Shown: one piece after another, positions 9,152 to 20,180 of the stretch
Layout of the letters: each line of letters begins with the position of its first letter
Position numbering within the stretch: position 1 is the stretch's first letter
From: Enterococcus raffinosus
GTDB taxonomy: Bacteria; Bacillota; Bacilli; Lactobacillales; Enterococcaceae
Length of the DNA: 64,000 bases
Direction of reading: 5' to 3'
Assembly: GCF_018917525.1 (NCBI RefSeq)
Contig: NZ_JAHLOS010000006.1
Coordinates: 62,001 to 126,000, forward strand
Notes under the pieces: generated by a model
The model's input: the letters and a program-made list of their open reading frames with translations, nothing else
Database searches by the model: none
What the model was told of the DNA's origin: nothing
Program-made: the position numbers and the translations under genes

Positions 9152-10219
<1,068 letters not shown>

Positions 10220-10222
10220 CAC

Positions 10223-10254
10223 AAAAAGCACTCGAATTTTTTCGAGTGCTTTTT
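10223..10254. terminator. Bidirectional terminator between trpS and ndh
   Basis: A perfect 14-bp stem with a four-T loop carries A and T runs at its ends, so it can act for both convergent genes. Confidence 0.9.
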
Positions 10255-10278
10255 TCCATCTACTAATGATCGTTCGGT

Positions 10279-11487
10279 TTAATGATAGAAATCGAAGCGA
10301 CCTTTTGCCATGACTTCTTTAACACCGCCCGTTTCAAATAGTGAGCGATCCATAATCGCCTTTTTAATAAATGATGCCGGATAAGCTGTTACTTCTGTAC
10401 TGCCCACAACACCGAAAGCATGTGTGTTCCCGATAGATGCGACAGAACCTAATGATTTGAATGAGAATGGTTTGCTTGGTTGCCCTTTTAATTGATTCAA
10501 AATATCCTTACCAGCGTATGATCCCATTTTTAAAGCAATTTGTGCAGTTGTTGGGTATGGTCTGTTACTTGAAGGATCCATAACCGCAGATACATCACCT
10601 AGTAAATAAACATCATCATGATTTGGATCAGTTAAATTGGGTTTTACCATGACACGACCCCGGCGTTCTTCAAAACCTGAATCGCCTACTACATGACTTC
10701 CACTGACACCGGTCGTCCAAATGATCGTTTTCGCTTTAAGTGCGACAAGATCATTTTCATCCTCTTTTGAGTTTTGATAAATAACTGCGCCTGGCTCAAC
10801 TTTCTTGATAGGTTTACCAGTTAACAATTTGACATCCCATTTATCTAGATATTTCAAACAGTACTGTCCTAATTTATCACTAAACATTGGTAAAATTTTA
10901 TCAACGGCTTCCACACAATAAATTTGGATATCACTTGGCTTAACACCAGCAATATCTGCGAAAGCTTTGCTTCCCTCAACTAGTGCTCCAATCAATTCGA
11001 TCCCCGTGAAGCCCGCTCCACAAACAACAATTCGTAAATATTCTTCGTTTTTTGTTTCTTTATATTTCTTCATTTGTTCAAGGATGTGCTTGTGAACTTG
11101 ATCAGCTGTTTTTACATCAACCATTTCTAGAGAATTTTCTTTTACACCAGGAATGCCGAATGATTCAGATTGAAACCCTAAAGCTACAATCAAATAATCG
11201 TAATTTAGTGTTTGATTTTCTAAATAGACCTTCTTTTGATCAGCATCAATTTTTTCTACTGTATCTTGAATAAACGTCGTTTTATTGGGATTAATCACGT
11301 CTTTTATGTTGTAACAAATTTTTTCATCTGGCTGTGTACCAGCTGCCACTTCATGAAGACTTGTTGACTCATAGTGATAATCATTCCGATCAACTAAGGA
11401 AATATGAATATCTGCCCCAGATTTTTGTAATACGTGCAAAGCCCGCAATCCCGCGTAACCCGCGCCTAATATGACGATTTCTTTCAT
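10279..11487 (-). CDS. ndh: Type II NADH:quinone dehydrogenase
   Basis: A 402-residue single-subunit flavoprotein that transfers electrons from NADH to the membrane quinone without proton pumping. The FAD-binding dinucleotide fold starts at residue 6 (ILGAGYAGLRAL). The second nucleotide fold is VCGAGFTGIELIGAL, and the FAD-contact motif is VYLLGDVSAVMD. The C-terminal amphipathic region probably mediates membrane association. It lies next to menA and the polyprenyl synthase gene, which build its electron acceptor, (demethyl)menaquinone. The gene is probably monocistronic. Confidence 0.92.
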   Translation of the reverse strand: MKEIVILGAGYAGLRALHVLQKSGADIHISLVDRNDYHYESTSLHEVAAGTQPDEKICYNIKDVINPNKTTFIQDTVEKIDADQKKVYLENQTLNYDYLIVALGFQSESFGIPGVKENSLEMVDVKTADQVHKHILEQMKKYKETKNEEYLRIVVCGAGFTGIELIGALVEGSKAFADIAGVKPSDIQIYCVEAVDKILPMFSDKLGQYCLKYLDKWDVKLLTGKPIKKVEPGAVIYQNSKEDENDLVALKAKTIIWTTGVSGSHVVGDSGFEERRGRVMVKPNLTDPNHDDVYLLGDVSAVMDPSSNRPYPTTAQIALKMGSYAGKDILNQLKGQPSKPFSFKSLGSVASIGNTHAFGVVGSTEVTAYPASFIKKAIMDRSLFETGGVKEVMAKGRFDFYH

Positions 11488-11667
11488 TTTTGTTTCCTCC
11501 TACTTCGTTTTTAATGGACTAATTTTTCAAGGAAAATTAGTCCGGTTTGAATGCCGTAAATCATTCAACTATTGTCCTAATAAGTTCAAATTTTTTTACA
11601 TAAAAAAACAGACGATCCTTCTAATCTCGCTAAAGCAAGAAGAACTGCAAAGTTGAACTGACATCCC

Positions 11668-12579
11668 TTAAAATAAAAACGTCAATGCAAAGCTGATCAC
11701 CTGTGTGACAGCCCCTACTGCTAAGATTCTAACTGCGCAAATAAACGTTTCACGTTTAACTTGCTTGGTAAGAAATAATTGAACCTGTTTGATGATGAAC
11801 GGTGCCGCTAGAAAAGTGCCCAGCATTGACCAAGGGGCAGTTCCAATAAACACCGAAAATAAAATGGCTAGGAAAGCGATAATGTTCATCCCTACAAATA
11901 GATAAAGTGCTCGTGGCTTTCCTAAATAATGAACCAAAGTAAAGCGATTGTTCTTTTCGTCTTCTTCTAAGTCACAGATATTATTCGCCAACATCAAATT
12001 TGCAATCCATAACGTATTTGGAAATGAAATCAGAAAAATTTCACCTAAATTAGTGAAGCTCCACTGAAATACTTCATACGTATTCAGATAAACACACAAA
12101 AGCGTAATCATAAACCCCATTGTTAGTCCTGAAAAGACCTCTCCTAACGGCAGACTAGATAACGGTTTGGGTCCAGACGAATAAAAGATCCCAACGCCAT
12201 AGCAAAATAACCCCATCAATAGAAAAGGCCATCCGACTAAGAGAGACAAACCGATCCCAATCAGTGCCGAAACAATGATCATTCCAATCATCATTCGGAA
12301 AACAAACGTCAAATCTAAGTTCTCTCTCCCAATGATATTGGTTTTTTCTCGATAGTCGTGAATTTCCGTCGCATGGTGATAGTCATTGTAATTATCCAGA
12401 ATATCGACAGCCATATTAAAAATGAACATCGCAATAAAATACAACAGGACTAGACCTAAATGAAGTTTGTGAAAATTATACAGGCTAAAACATATCCCAA
12501 TAAAAAAAGGCAGGACACTCGAGGTTTTCGCTTTAAATTCCACGAGCTCCAAGAAAACGGTTAAATTCATCTCACCCAA
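11668..12579 (-). CDS. menA: 1,4-dihydroxy-2-naphthoate polyprenyltransferase
   Basis: A 303-residue UbiA-family integral membrane enzyme that attaches the polyprenyl tail to dihydroxynaphthoate in menaquinone synthesis. The two Asp-rich motifs are visible, DNYNDYHHATEIHDYR near residue 62 and NDICDLEEDEKN near 200, separated by about eight hydrophobic segments in total. It is divergent from the gene that makes the prenyl chain and near ndh, which strongly supports a quinone role. Most enterococci stop at demethylmenaquinone; whether a methylase is encoded elsewhere cannot be seen. Confidence 0.9.
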   Translation of the reverse strand: MGEMNLTVFLELVEFKAKTSSVLPFFIGICFSLYNFHKLHLGLVLLYFIAMFIFNMAVDILDNYNDYHHATEIHDYREKTNIIGRENLDLTFVFRMMIGMIIVSALIGIGLSLLVGWPFLLMGLFCYGVGIFYSSGPKPLSSLPLGEVFSGLTMGFMITLLCVYLNTYEVFQWSFTNLGEIFLISFPNTLWIANLMLANNICDLEEDEKNNRFTLVHYLGKPRALYLFVGMNIIAFLAILFSVFIGTAPWSMLGTFLAAPFIIKQVQLFLTKQVKRETFICAVRILAVGAVTQVISFALTFLF

Positions 12580-12751
12580 CTTTCTTAAATTTCTTTTTCG
12601 TATTCATTATGCTATTTTTATACTTTTTGTTCAAAGGATTTGCTTGTCTATCATGTGTTGATTCTCACTAAACATTCATTAAGCATTCTAGTAGTCATAA
12701 AGAGCTGCATGCGTTAAAATGTTAATGAAAACGTTGTAAGAAGGAGTACCC

Positions 12752-13726
12752 ATGTTAGATTATTGGAATGAATATCCTAAAATACAGGAAAATCTAATTC
12801 AAGTTAAGAAATTGATCTCACAAAGACTTGTTATTAATAATAAATCGATTGAAGAGGCCATCACAAAATTTTCTTCTACAGGAGGAAAAATGATTCGTCC
12901 GGCACTCTTCTTTCTTTTCGCTGATTTTGGAGAAAAAAAAGACTACGAACAACTAATAAAAGTAGCAGCTTCACTTGAATTGCTGCATTCCGCTACACTT
13001 GTCCATGACGACATTATCGATGACTCTCCTACCCGTCGAGGAATGCCCTCGATACAAACACGCTTTGGGAAAAATGTAGCTGTTTACACCGGAGATTTTA
13101 TGTATACTAGCTATTTTGAATTGCTCGCTGAGTGTATGAGTCAGACACCCTTCCTATTGAAAAACGCTCAAGCAATGAAAAAAGTTCTTCGGGGCGAATT
13201 GACACAGATGACTTGTACATTTAATCCCGATCAAACAGTCAACGATTATTTGCGGAATATCAACGGGAAAACGGCTGAACTTATTCGCCTTAGTTGTCAT
13301 GAAGGCGCGTATTTCGGTGGTGCAGATACGAACTTACAAGCTCGAGCGAAACGGATAGGATCAGCTATTGGCCTAGCCTTCCAAGTTTATGATGATATTT
13401 TAAATTTTTCTTTGGTATTAGGAAATAACCAAAAACCCATCTTAACTGACGTACAACAGGGTATCTTTACTTTACCTTTATTAATTGCTCGAGATAGTCA
13501 ACCTAGTATTATTCGACCTTTCTTAGAACACCCTGAAACATTATCACGCAATGATTTGATACAGTTGGCCCATTATGTAGATCGCTTCGGAGGAATAGCT
13601 GGCACACTTGATTTTGCTGAGAAACTTACAAAAAAGGCATTAGCGGAAATAAATGAACTACCCGATGTCAGAAGTAAAGAGATTCTAAGAAACGTTGCTA
13701 CGCAATTATTAGAAAGATCCTATTAA
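12752..13726 (+). CDS. Polyprenyl diphosphate synthase (quinone side-chain, HepT/IspB type)
   Basis: A 324-residue trans-prenyltransferase that elongates farnesyl or geranylgeranyl diphosphate to the chain used by MenA. The first Asp-rich motif is HDDIIDDSPTRRG with the usual GGKMIRP upstream. The second reads YDDILNF, where the last Asp of DDxxD is Asn. A GGAGT ribosome site sits just before the ATG, and a terminator follows. Chain length cannot be read reliably by eye. Confidence 0.9.
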   Translation: MLDYWNEYPKIQENLIQVKKLISQRLVINNKSIEEAITKFSSTGGKMIRPALFFLFADFGEKKDYEQLIKVAASLELLHSATLVHDDIIDDSPTRRGMPSIQTRFGKNVAVYTGDFMYTSYFELLAECMSQTPFLLKNAQAMKKVLRGELTQMTCTFNPDQTVNDYLRNINGKTAELIRLSCHEGAYFGGADTNLQARAKRIGSAIGLAFQVYDDILNFSLVLGNNQKPILTDVQQGIFTLPLLIARDSQPSIIRPFLEHPETLSRNDLIQLAHYVDRFGGIAGTLDFAEKLTKKALAEINELPDVRSKEILRNVATQLLERSY

Positions 13727-13757
13727 AAATTTGCTATCTTATCTGAGCAAATGGTTC

Positions 13758-13782
13758 AAAAGCTCTCAATTCGAGGGCTTTT
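13758..13782 (+). terminator. Terminator after the polyprenyl synthase gene
   Basis: The stem AAAAGCTCTC / GAGGGCTTTT has a five-base loop and two GU or mismatched pairs. It is followed by TTATT, 32 bases after the stop codon. Confidence 0.65.
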
Positions 13783-13867
13783 TATTATAGGCTAAATAAA
13801 GAAAGCTACCTCTTCTTTTTTTCTCATGGTAAAATGAAAACGGAGAAAGCATAAGGAGCTACGATAT

Positions 13868-14437
13868 ATGAACACTCATGAACTCTATAAAAAATTAGAA
13901 CTATCACCAGTAATAGCAGCCGCAAAAAACGAACATGAGCTTGAAGCCGCGTTGAATTCTGAAGCTGAGGTTATTTTTATTTTGCAATCACACCTAATGG
14001 AGTTAGCAGAACTATCCCAAAAAATCAAGGCAAGTGGAAAAGCGGCAATTCTTCATGCTGATTTGGTCAAGGGATTGTCTTCAGATGAAAAAGCCATTGA
14101 TTATATAAAAAAGGCTACTTCATTTGATGGAATTATTTCAACGAAACCAGCAATCATTCGCCATGCAAAAAAGCATCAATTATTAGCTATCCAGCGTTTC
14201 TTTCTACTAGACTCTTCTGCTTTAGAGAATGTCGAACGTCAATTGAAATATACTGAGGCAGATTTAGTAGAAGTTCTTCCCAGCGTCTCGCCAAAAATCA
14301 TTAAACAGCTCGTTCATCATTCGAAAAAACCATTGATTGTTGGTGGCTTGATTCGGGACAAAGAAGATATTATGGGTGCTCTAGGTGCAGGAAGCCTTGC
14401 GGTATCAACAACAGCAAGTACAATTTGGTCAATTTAA
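13868..14437 (+). CDS. glpP: Glycerol-3-phosphate-responsive antiterminator GlpP
   Basis: A 189-residue TIM-barrel-like regulator. Family patterns are SPVIAAAKN at the N-terminus, AILHADLVKGL, DGIISTKPAIIRHAKK, DLVEVLPSV and the C-terminal GGLIRDKEDI. In Bacillus, GlpP with bound glycerol-3-phosphate lets polymerase read through terminators in glp leaders. Here the gene is followed by exactly such a leader (14441-14618) ahead of a GlpA-like dehydrogenase. AAGGAG precedes the ATG. Confidence 0.9.
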   Translation: MNTHELYKKLELSPVIAAAKNEHELEAALNSEAEVIFILQSHLMELAELSQKIKASGKAAILHADLVKGLSSDEKAIDYIKKATSFDGIISTKPAIIRHAKKHQLLAIQRFFLLDSSALENVERQLKYTEADLVEVLPSVSPKIIKQLVHHSKKPLIVGGLIRDKEDIMGALGAGSLAVSTTASTIWSI

Positions 14438-14440
14438 CGA

Positions 14441-14469
14441 TTGTTGATCTTTTCTAAAGGTGTTATAAT
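14441..14469 (+). promoter_or_regulatory. Promoter of the GlpA-like operon leader
   Basis: TTGTTG and TATAAT are separated by exactly 17 bases. Transcription would begin near 14476, giving an untranslated leader of about 140 bases that contains the terminator at 14497-14556. Confidence 0.65.
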
Positions 14470-14496
14470 ACAGATAAGTTAATAACTGCTAGAGAT

Positions 14497-14556
14497 AAAA
14501 AGAGTATAGCGGCAAACGTCAACAAACATTGGCGTTTGTTCCCTATACTCTTTTTT
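14497..14556 (+). terminator. Leader terminator, likely GlpP antitermination target
   Basis: A long stem: GAGTATAG (14502-14509) pairs with CTATACTC (14543-14550). An inner arm CAAACG pairs with CGTTTG, and six T residues follow. It lies between a promoter and the coding region, right after glpP, the arrangement of GlpP-controlled glp leaders in Bacillus. Confidence 0.75.
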
Positions 14557-14618
14557 CATGCGCATTGGAGGAGTTACAACGGGAACTATTGACTCTATTA
14601 TTGGGAGGGAAATCTATT

Positions 14619-16067
14619 ATGTACGACGTAATTGTAATTGGATGTGGTATTGTGGGTGCCGCTACTGCCTATGAATTGAGTAAGTATCAACTAAAAAATT
14701 TAATTTTGGAGGCTGAAAATGACGTTAGTCTAGGTGCCACTAGGGCTAATAGTGCAATCATGCACGCTGGCTTCGACCCAGAACCAGGTTCACTGATGGC
14801 AAGACTAAATGTTGAAGGTGCTGAACGAGCAAAAGAACTCTGTCAAAAACTTTCTGTGCATTATGACCAAATTGGTTCTCTTGTAGTCGCCTTTTCGGAG
14901 GAGGAACTCGCACTTATCAAAACACTCTATGATCGTGGCGTAAAAAATGGCGTAAAAGACCTTGAGCTATTAAATCAGGAGGAACTTCATAAAAAAGAAC
15001 CGAATTTATCACATGAGAGTCTGGGTGCCCTTTATGCTCCCACTGCAGCAATTGTAAATCCGTGGGAATTTTGTCTTGCTTTAGCCGAAACTGCTGTTAA
15101 AAATGATGTAGAGATTGCATTGAATAATCGCGTAACAGACATCAAGAAGCTTGATGATGGCTATGAAATTACCACCACCAAATCGACTTATCAAACAAAA
15201 TATGTTTTTAACGCTGCTGGTGTTCACTCGGATGATATTCATAACCTGATTGCTGAACCGAATTTTGAAATTACACCAAAACGTGGTGAATATTACCTGT
15301 TGGATAAATCAGAAGGTGCAGTGGTTAATCATGTAATTTTCCAATGTCCATCTAGCGTCGGAAAAGGTGTATTGATTAGCCCAACGGTTCATGGAAATTT
15401 AGTCGTCGGCCCTAACTCAGAGGCCGTCTCACACAATGATTTGGATACTGGAAGAGATACTGGAAATACGTCGGCAGGTTTAAGGTCTGTTGCAGAATTA
15501 GCTAGAAAATCGGTTCCTGATCTCAATTTACGGCAATCCATTCGAAATTTTTCCGGCGTTCGAGCGAATAATTCTACTGGAGATTTTGTTTTACAGGAAG
15601 CTGACTTTGGCTTTATCGATTTGGCTGGAGTCAAATCCCCTGGTCTCACCTCTGCGCCAGCAATTGCACTGTACGGAATTGAAATGTTGGAAAAATCTGT
15701 TAATGAAAAATTTACTCTGAAGAATACCTTTATTGATTCTCGTGAAAAAATAGTTTTTCAAGAACTGGATTCTGCTGAAAAGAATGCTGTTATCTCAAGA
15801 AACAATAATTACGGTAGAGTTGTTTGTCGTTGTGAAACTGTTACAGAAGGCGAAATCAGAGCGGCAGCACAGTCGCCTATCTCTCCTGTCTCTGTAGATG
15901 GAATCAAGCGGAGATGCAATGCTGGAATGGGACGATGCCAAGGAGGTTTTTGTGGCCCTAGAGTCGTCGAGATTTTAGCTGACGAACTGAACAAATCACC
16001 TTTGGATATCCTGCAAGACCGTGAAGGCAGCTATATCTTAGTCGAAGCAACGAAAGGAGGACACTGA
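14619..16067 (+). CDS. GlpA-like FAD-dependent glycerol-3-phosphate dehydrogenase with C-terminal [2Fe-2S] domain
   Basis: A 482-residue DAO-family flavoprotein. The FAD fold opens with IVIGCGIVGAATAYEL. The C-terminal 75 residues form a BFD-like cysteine domain: CRCE, then CNAGMGRCQGGFC. The order with the next two genes matches a known Firmicute trio annotated as anaerobic glycerol-3-phosphate dehydrogenase. Oxidation of glycerol-3-phosphate to DHAP is inferred from family and from GlpP control; another 2-hydroxy acid is possible. The start at 14619 follows GGGAGGG; an in-frame ATG at 14529 lies inside the leader terminator. It is not the oxygen-using GlpO type, which lacks this domain. Confidence 0.82.
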   Translation: MYDVIVIGCGIVGAATAYELSKYQLKNLILEAENDVSLGATRANSAIMHAGFDPEPGSLMARLNVEGAERAKELCQKLSVHYDQIGSLVVAFSEEELALIKTLYDRGVKNGVKDLELLNQEELHKKEPNLSHESLGALYAPTAAIVNPWEFCLALAETAVKNDVEIALNNRVTDIKKLDDGYEITTTKSTYQTKYVFNAAGVHSDDIHNLIAEPNFEITPKRGEYYLLDKSEGAVVNHVIFQCPSSVGKGVLISPTVHGNLVVGPNSEAVSHNDLDTGRDTGNTSAGLRSVAELARKSVPDLNLRQSIRNFSGVRANNSTGDFVLQEADFGFIDLAGVKSPGLTSAPAIALYGIEMLEKSVNEKFTLKNTFIDSREKIVFQELDSAEKNAVISRNNNYGRVVCRCETVTEGEIRAAAQSPISPVSVDGIKRRCNAGMGRCQGGFCGPRVVEILADELNKSPLDILQDREGSYILVEATKGGH

Positions 16068-16068
16068 T

Positions 16069-17331
16069 ATGCATGACTTGATCGTAATTGGAGGTGGCCC
16101 TGCGGGATTAGCAGCGGCAGTCGCGGCTTACGAAAATGGTGTCAAAGATATTTTGATTATTGAACGAGATCAACGACTGGGTGGTATTTTGAATCAATGT
16201 ATCCATAATGGTTTTGGTCTCCACTATTTTAAGGAAGAGCTCACTGGTCCTGAATATGCAGCACGCTTCATCGAAAAAGTTCAAGGAACGAATATAAAGG
16301 TTTTATTAGATACGATGGTTTTGGAAGTAACAGAAGAAAAGGAAGTTCATATTGTAAATAAGGAAAATGGCTATCAAATCTTAAACACTAAAGCTTTGAT
16401 CTTTGCAATGGGCTGCCGGGAACGAACACGTGGGGCTATTGGTATTGCTGGGAGCCGACCTGCTGGTGTTTATACTGCCGGATCTGCCCAACGATATGTC
16501 AATATGGAAGGATACCTTGTTGGAAAAAAGGTAATTATTTTAGGTTCAGGTGATATTGGCTTAATAATGGCACGCCGAATGACGCTAGAAGGAGCTGAAG
16601 TTTTAGCTTGCGTCGAGGTAATGCCTTATTCTGGCGGATTAACTAGAAATATCGTTCAGTGTTTGGATGATTATGATATCCCCTTATATCTTTCTCATAC
16701 GATCACTGAAATTCGCGGTAAGAACCGTGTTGAACAAGTTGTTGTTTCGGAAGTGGATGAAAAACGACAGCCAATTTCTGGAACAGAGCAAACCTTTGAT
16801 TGTGACACGATTTTATTATCGGTTGGGTTAATTCCTGAAAACGAACTAAGTCGTGATGCCAATCTAAACTTAGATAACAAAACCAACGGGCCTTTCGTTT
16901 ATGAAAATATGGAAACTTCTGTTCCCGGTATTTTTGCTTGCGGCAATGTGGTTCATGTTCATGATTTAGTTGACTTTGTCACTGCAGAAAGTATCAGAGC
17001 TGGCTCAGCAGCAGCGGCTTATATTTTAGACCAAGAAAAGAATCTAACAAAATGCCTATCTGTCAAAAATGGCGATCACGTCACTTATGTTGTTCCTCAA
17101 CAAATTCGAGATGAAAATGTGGATCGTAAAGTCGAAGTTTTCTTCCGAGTAAACAAAGTATTTGATGACAGTCAGATTCTGATTAAATCACAAGGAGAAA
17201 TCTTGGCGAAGCAAAAGAAAAGCTACATCGTTCCTGGTGAGATGGAAAAAATAAAATTATCTAAAAAGGTTTTAGATAAAGTCCAAAACGGTGATTTGGA
17301 AATTTGTGTGGAGGAGGTGTCAAAAGGATGA
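16069..17331 (+). CDS. NAD(P)/FAD-dependent oxidoreductase, partner of the GlpA-like protein
   Basis: A 420-residue pyridine nucleotide-disulphide-type oxidoreductase. The FAD motif is GGGPAGLAAAVAA (residues 8-20), the second nucleotide fold is IILGSGDIGLIMARR near 165, and the closing FAD contact is GIFACGNVVHVHD. There is no CxxC redox pair, so it is not a thioredoxin reductase. It starts one base after the GlpA-like stop and overlaps the DUF1667 gene by four bases, pointing to one complex. It probably relays electrons between the dehydrogenase and NAD or a quinone; the direction is unproven. Confidence 0.8.
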   Translation: MHDLIVIGGGPAGLAAAVAAYENGVKDILIIERDQRLGGILNQCIHNGFGLHYFKEELTGPEYAARFIEKVQGTNIKVLLDTMVLEVTEEKEVHIVNKENGYQILNTKALIFAMGCRERTRGAIGIAGSRPAGVYTAGSAQRYVNMEGYLVGKKVIILGSGDIGLIMARRMTLEGAEVLACVEVMPYSGGLTRNIVQCLDDYDIPLYLSHTITEIRGKNRVEQVVVSEVDEKRQPISGTEQTFDCDTILLSVGLIPENELSRDANLNLDNKTNGPFVYENMETSVPGIFACGNVVHVHDLVDFVTAESIRAGSAAAAYILDQEKNLTKCLSVKNGDHVTYVVPQQIRDENVDRKVEVFFRVNKVFDDSQILIKSQGEILAKQKKSYIVPGEMEKIKLSKKVLDKVQNGDLEICVEEVSKG

Positions 17332-17681
17332 AAAACTTTATTTGCATCATGTGTCCAAAAGGCTGCCACTTAACTGTTGATGAAGCGAGTGATTACCAAG
17401 TTAGCGGACATAGCTGTAACAAAGGCGTAAAATACGGCAAAGCCGAAGCGACGAATCCTATTCGTGTCGTGACCTCCACTGTTCTCGTAAAAGGCGGCGA
17501 TGCGCACCTTTGTTCTGTGAAAACAGCGGACGGTATCCCTAAAAAATTAGTTCTGGAGGCTATGAAAGAAATAAATAGTGTTCAACTAAAGGCACCAGTC
17601 AAAATTGGCGATATCGCTATTAAAAACTTATTAGGTACCGGTATTGATGTTGTTACTACAAGTGAAATGAAATCGGCTTAA
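17328..17681 (+). CDS. DUF1667 iron-sulfur-type small protein
   Basis: A 117-residue protein with the N-terminal pattern FICIMCPKGCHL and a fourth cysteine near residue 30 (HSCNKG). This CxxCxxxC...C arrangement could hold a [4Fe-4S] cluster. It is the usual third member of the GlpA-like trio and is likely an electron-transfer or assembly subunit. The start at 17328 overlaps the upstream stop (ATGA) and follows GGAGGTG; an in-frame ATG 24 bases earlier is less likely. A strong terminator follows. Confidence 0.8.
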   Translation: MKNFICIMCPKGCHLTVDEASDYQVSGHSCNKGVKYGKAEATNPIRVVTSTVLVKGGDAHLCSVKTADGIPKKLVLEAMKEINSVQLKAPVKIGDIAIKNLLGTGIDVVTTSEMKSA

Positions 17682-17701
17682 AAAATCCGTTCAAATAGCT
17701 A

Positions 17702-17737
17702 AAACACCCCTCAAAAAGTACATTTTGAGGGGTGTTT
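17702..17737. terminator. Bidirectional terminator between the GlpA-like operon and pheT
   Basis: A perfect 15-bp GC-containing stem with a six-base loop and T-rich ends lies between convergent genes. Confidence 0.9.
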
Positions 17738-17756
17738 GCTAAGCAGAATTCACTTA

Positions 17757-20174
17757 TTAGCGAATAACTGCTTGGATTTTTTCTTCTAAATTTTTAATTA
17801 CTTTACTCATCATGCGATTGATTTCTTCATCCGTCAATGTTGCTTCAGGATTTACGAAAGTTAGATTATAAGCCATTGATTTTTTACCAGCCTCGATATT
17901 TTCACCTTGATAGACATCGAAAACTTGTAATTTTGTTAAGAACTTGCCAGCAGATGTACGAATTATTTCTGCAATCTCTGCATTCGTACTTGTTTCCTCT
18001 ACTAGCATTGCAATATCACGACTGACGGCAGGATATTTTGATACAGCTTCAAATATAAGTGGCGATTTTTCTTGGGTAAGCATTGCTTCCAAATTCAACT
18101 CTGCCACAAAAGCCGACTTCAGCTCATAGCTTGCAGCCATTTTAGGATGAACTTGACCCACAAAACCAATCAATTCTTCCCCTAAATAGATTCCTGCTGT
18201 TTGACCAGGATGCATCTCAGGCATTTGCAAAGCTTGGTAAGAGATTTCTTCGGCTAGACCCAATCCTTCGACTAGCTCTTCAACCATTCCTTTAATTGCA
18301 AAATAATCGCAAGCTTCTGCTTTACCAGACCAAGACTTATCGACAACATTCCCTGTTACAGCAAGTGCCACATGATTTTGTTCAATTGGCAAGTCTTTTT
18401 TCGGATCGTTATTTTGATAGAAAACATGACCAATCTCATAAAAGGCTACATCGTTATTTTTACGTGCGACATTATAAGATAAATCTTCAAGCAAACCGCT
18501 GATTAAATTCAAGCGCATCGTTGATCGTTCTTCACTCATGGGCCAAGCCACACGAGTCACTTTGCTTTCATTTAGTAGGAACTGTTGCGCCTTTTCCTCT
18601 GTTGTTAAAGCATAACTGATAGCTTCTGATAACCCCGCACCTTCTAAAAGATTCCGAACTTTTCTAACCGATTTTTGTGCATCAGTTAAGAATCCAGCAA
18701 CTGTCTGCCCTTCTGGCAAGGTAGATGGTAAGTTATTGTAACCGTAAATGCGGGCGATCTCTTCCATTAAGTCTGCTTCGATTCGAATATCCCAACGTCG
18801 TGGAGGTACGCTGACTGTTGTAACATCTTCGCTAACCTTTGATTCGAAACCAAGTGCCTCAAAAATGGCATTGATCTGATCTTGCGTTAACTTCGTTCCT
18901 AAGAAACGATTCACGTTTTCCAAAGCTGTACTCACTTCTACATTCTTCGGATGAACTTCACTCCCCTTAACGGAACCCTGTAAAACCTTGCCGCCAGCTA
19001 ATTCCGCGATCATTGCCGCTGCAACTTCGCCTGCTAAGCTAATTTCACCTTGGTTGATGCCTTTTTCGAAACGCATAGAAGATTCGCTGCGTAAGTTATA
19101 GCTTTGTGATGTGCGACGAACGAGAGTATGATCGAACATCGCCATTTCTAGCGCGACTGTAGTTGTTTCATCAGAGATTTCTGAATCTAATCCACCCATT
19201 ACTCCTGCTAAAGCAACTGGAATATCCCCATTAGTAATAACAATGTTTTCCGGATTCAATATCCGTTCAACACTGTCTAATGTTGTGAAATGTTCGTTGT
19301 CTTTCGCACGACGAACGAGGATTTCTTTGCTGCCTAATTTATCGTAGTCAAAAGCATGTAGCGGTTGTCCAAACAATAGCAAGATGTAATTCGTTACATC
19401 GACGACATTGCTAATTGGGCGAATTCCTTCATTCATTAAACGATTTTGCAGCCATTGTGGGCTTGGTCCAATCTTCACATCTTCAATGATCCGAATTTCA
19501 TAATGAGGGGCATCCTTTTCATCCGTTACAGAAACACTAATTTTATCGCTAGCCTTTTCCTCAGACTCTTTTAATTCCACTGGTGGGAAATTTACTTTCT
19601 TGTTATAGATTGCCGCAACTTCATGAGCAACCCCACGAATACTTAAAGCATCTGCCCGGTTGGGTGTGATTGATAAATCGATAATTGTATCGTCCATTTC
19701 CAGATACGGAAAAACCGGCTCACCAGCAATGGCATCTTGCGGCAAGTAGTAAATTCCTTCAGAATATTCTTTCGGAATCACCGAGTCGCTATAGCCAAGT
19801 TCCTGTAATGAACAAATCATTCCGTTAGAAACTTGACCACGCATTTTGCCTTTTTTGATTTTTACATTGCCAGCGATTCGAGAACCTGGTAAGGCGACGA
19901 TCACTTTTACACCAGCCTTGATGTTTGGTGCACCGCACACAATTTGTGATAATTCTTCTTCACCAACATCGACTTGGCAAATTGAAAGATGATCAGAATC
20001 TGGGTGAGGTATACATTCTTTTACATCACCGACCACGATTTTTTTTAGTCCGTCTTCTGGTGATTCCAGACCTTCTACTTCAATTCCTGTTAATGAAAGA
20101 CGATCCGCCAAATCCTTCGGTGCAACATCTTTTACATCGACGTATTCATTTAACCATTTATATGAAACTAACAT
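17757..20174 (-). CDS. pheT: Phenylalanyl-tRNA synthetase beta subunit
   Basis: An 805-residue beta chain of the heterotetrameric class II synthetase. Domains in order: the N-terminal OB-fold tRNA-binding domain ([17 protein letters not shown], about 47-63), the B3/B4 editing domain, the B5 domain, the catalytic-like core, and the C-terminal anticodon-binding domain ([15 protein letters not shown]). Length is standard. It follows pheS by six bases, so both are expressed from the T-box-controlled promoter upstream. Confidence 0.96.
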   Translation of the reverse strand: MLVSYKWLNEYVDVKDVAPKDLADRLSLTGIEVEGLESPEDGLKKIVVGDVKECIPHPDSDHLSICQVDVGEEELSQIVCGAPNIKAGVKVIVALPGSRIAGNVKIKKGKMRGQVSNGMICSLQELGYSDSVIPKEYSEGIYYLPQDAIAGEPVFPYLEMDDTIIDLSITPNRADALSIRGVAHEVAAIYNKKVNFPPVELKESEEKASDKISVSVTDEKDAPHYEIRIIEDVKIGPSPQWLQNRLMNEGIRPISNVVDVTNYILLLFGQPLHAFDYDKLGSKEILVRRAKDNEHFTTLDSVERILNPENIVITNGDIPVALAGVMGGLDSEISDETTTVALEMAMFDHTLVRRTSQSYNLRSESSMRFEKGINQGEISLAGEVAAAMIAELAGGKVLQGSVKGSEVHPKNVEVSTALENVNRFLGTKLTQDQINAIFEALGFESKVSEDVTTVSVPPRRWDIRIEADLMEEIARIYGYNNLPSTLPEGQTVAGFLTDAQKSVRKVRNLLEGAGLSEAISYALTTEEKAQQFLLNESKVTRVAWPMSEERSTMRLNLISGLLEDLSYNVARKNNDVAFYEIGHVFYQNNDPKKDLPIEQNHVALAVTGNVVDKSWSGKAEACDYFAIKGMVEELVEGLGLAEEISYQALQMPEMHPGQTAGIYLGEELIGFVGQVHPKMAASYELKSAFVAELNLEAMLTQEKSPLIFEAVSKYPAVSRDIAMLVEETSTNAEIAEIIRTSAGKFLTKLQVFDVYQGENIEAGKKSMAYNLTFVNPEATLTDEEINRMMSKVIKNLEEKIQAVIR

Positions 20175-20180
20175 TGCTAC

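Noticed and set aside
12727-12741. A cre-like TGAAAACGTTGTAA before the prenyl synthase gene
   Set aside because: It deviates from the consensus at the conserved C near the end and overlaps the ribosome site region; coincidence is likely.
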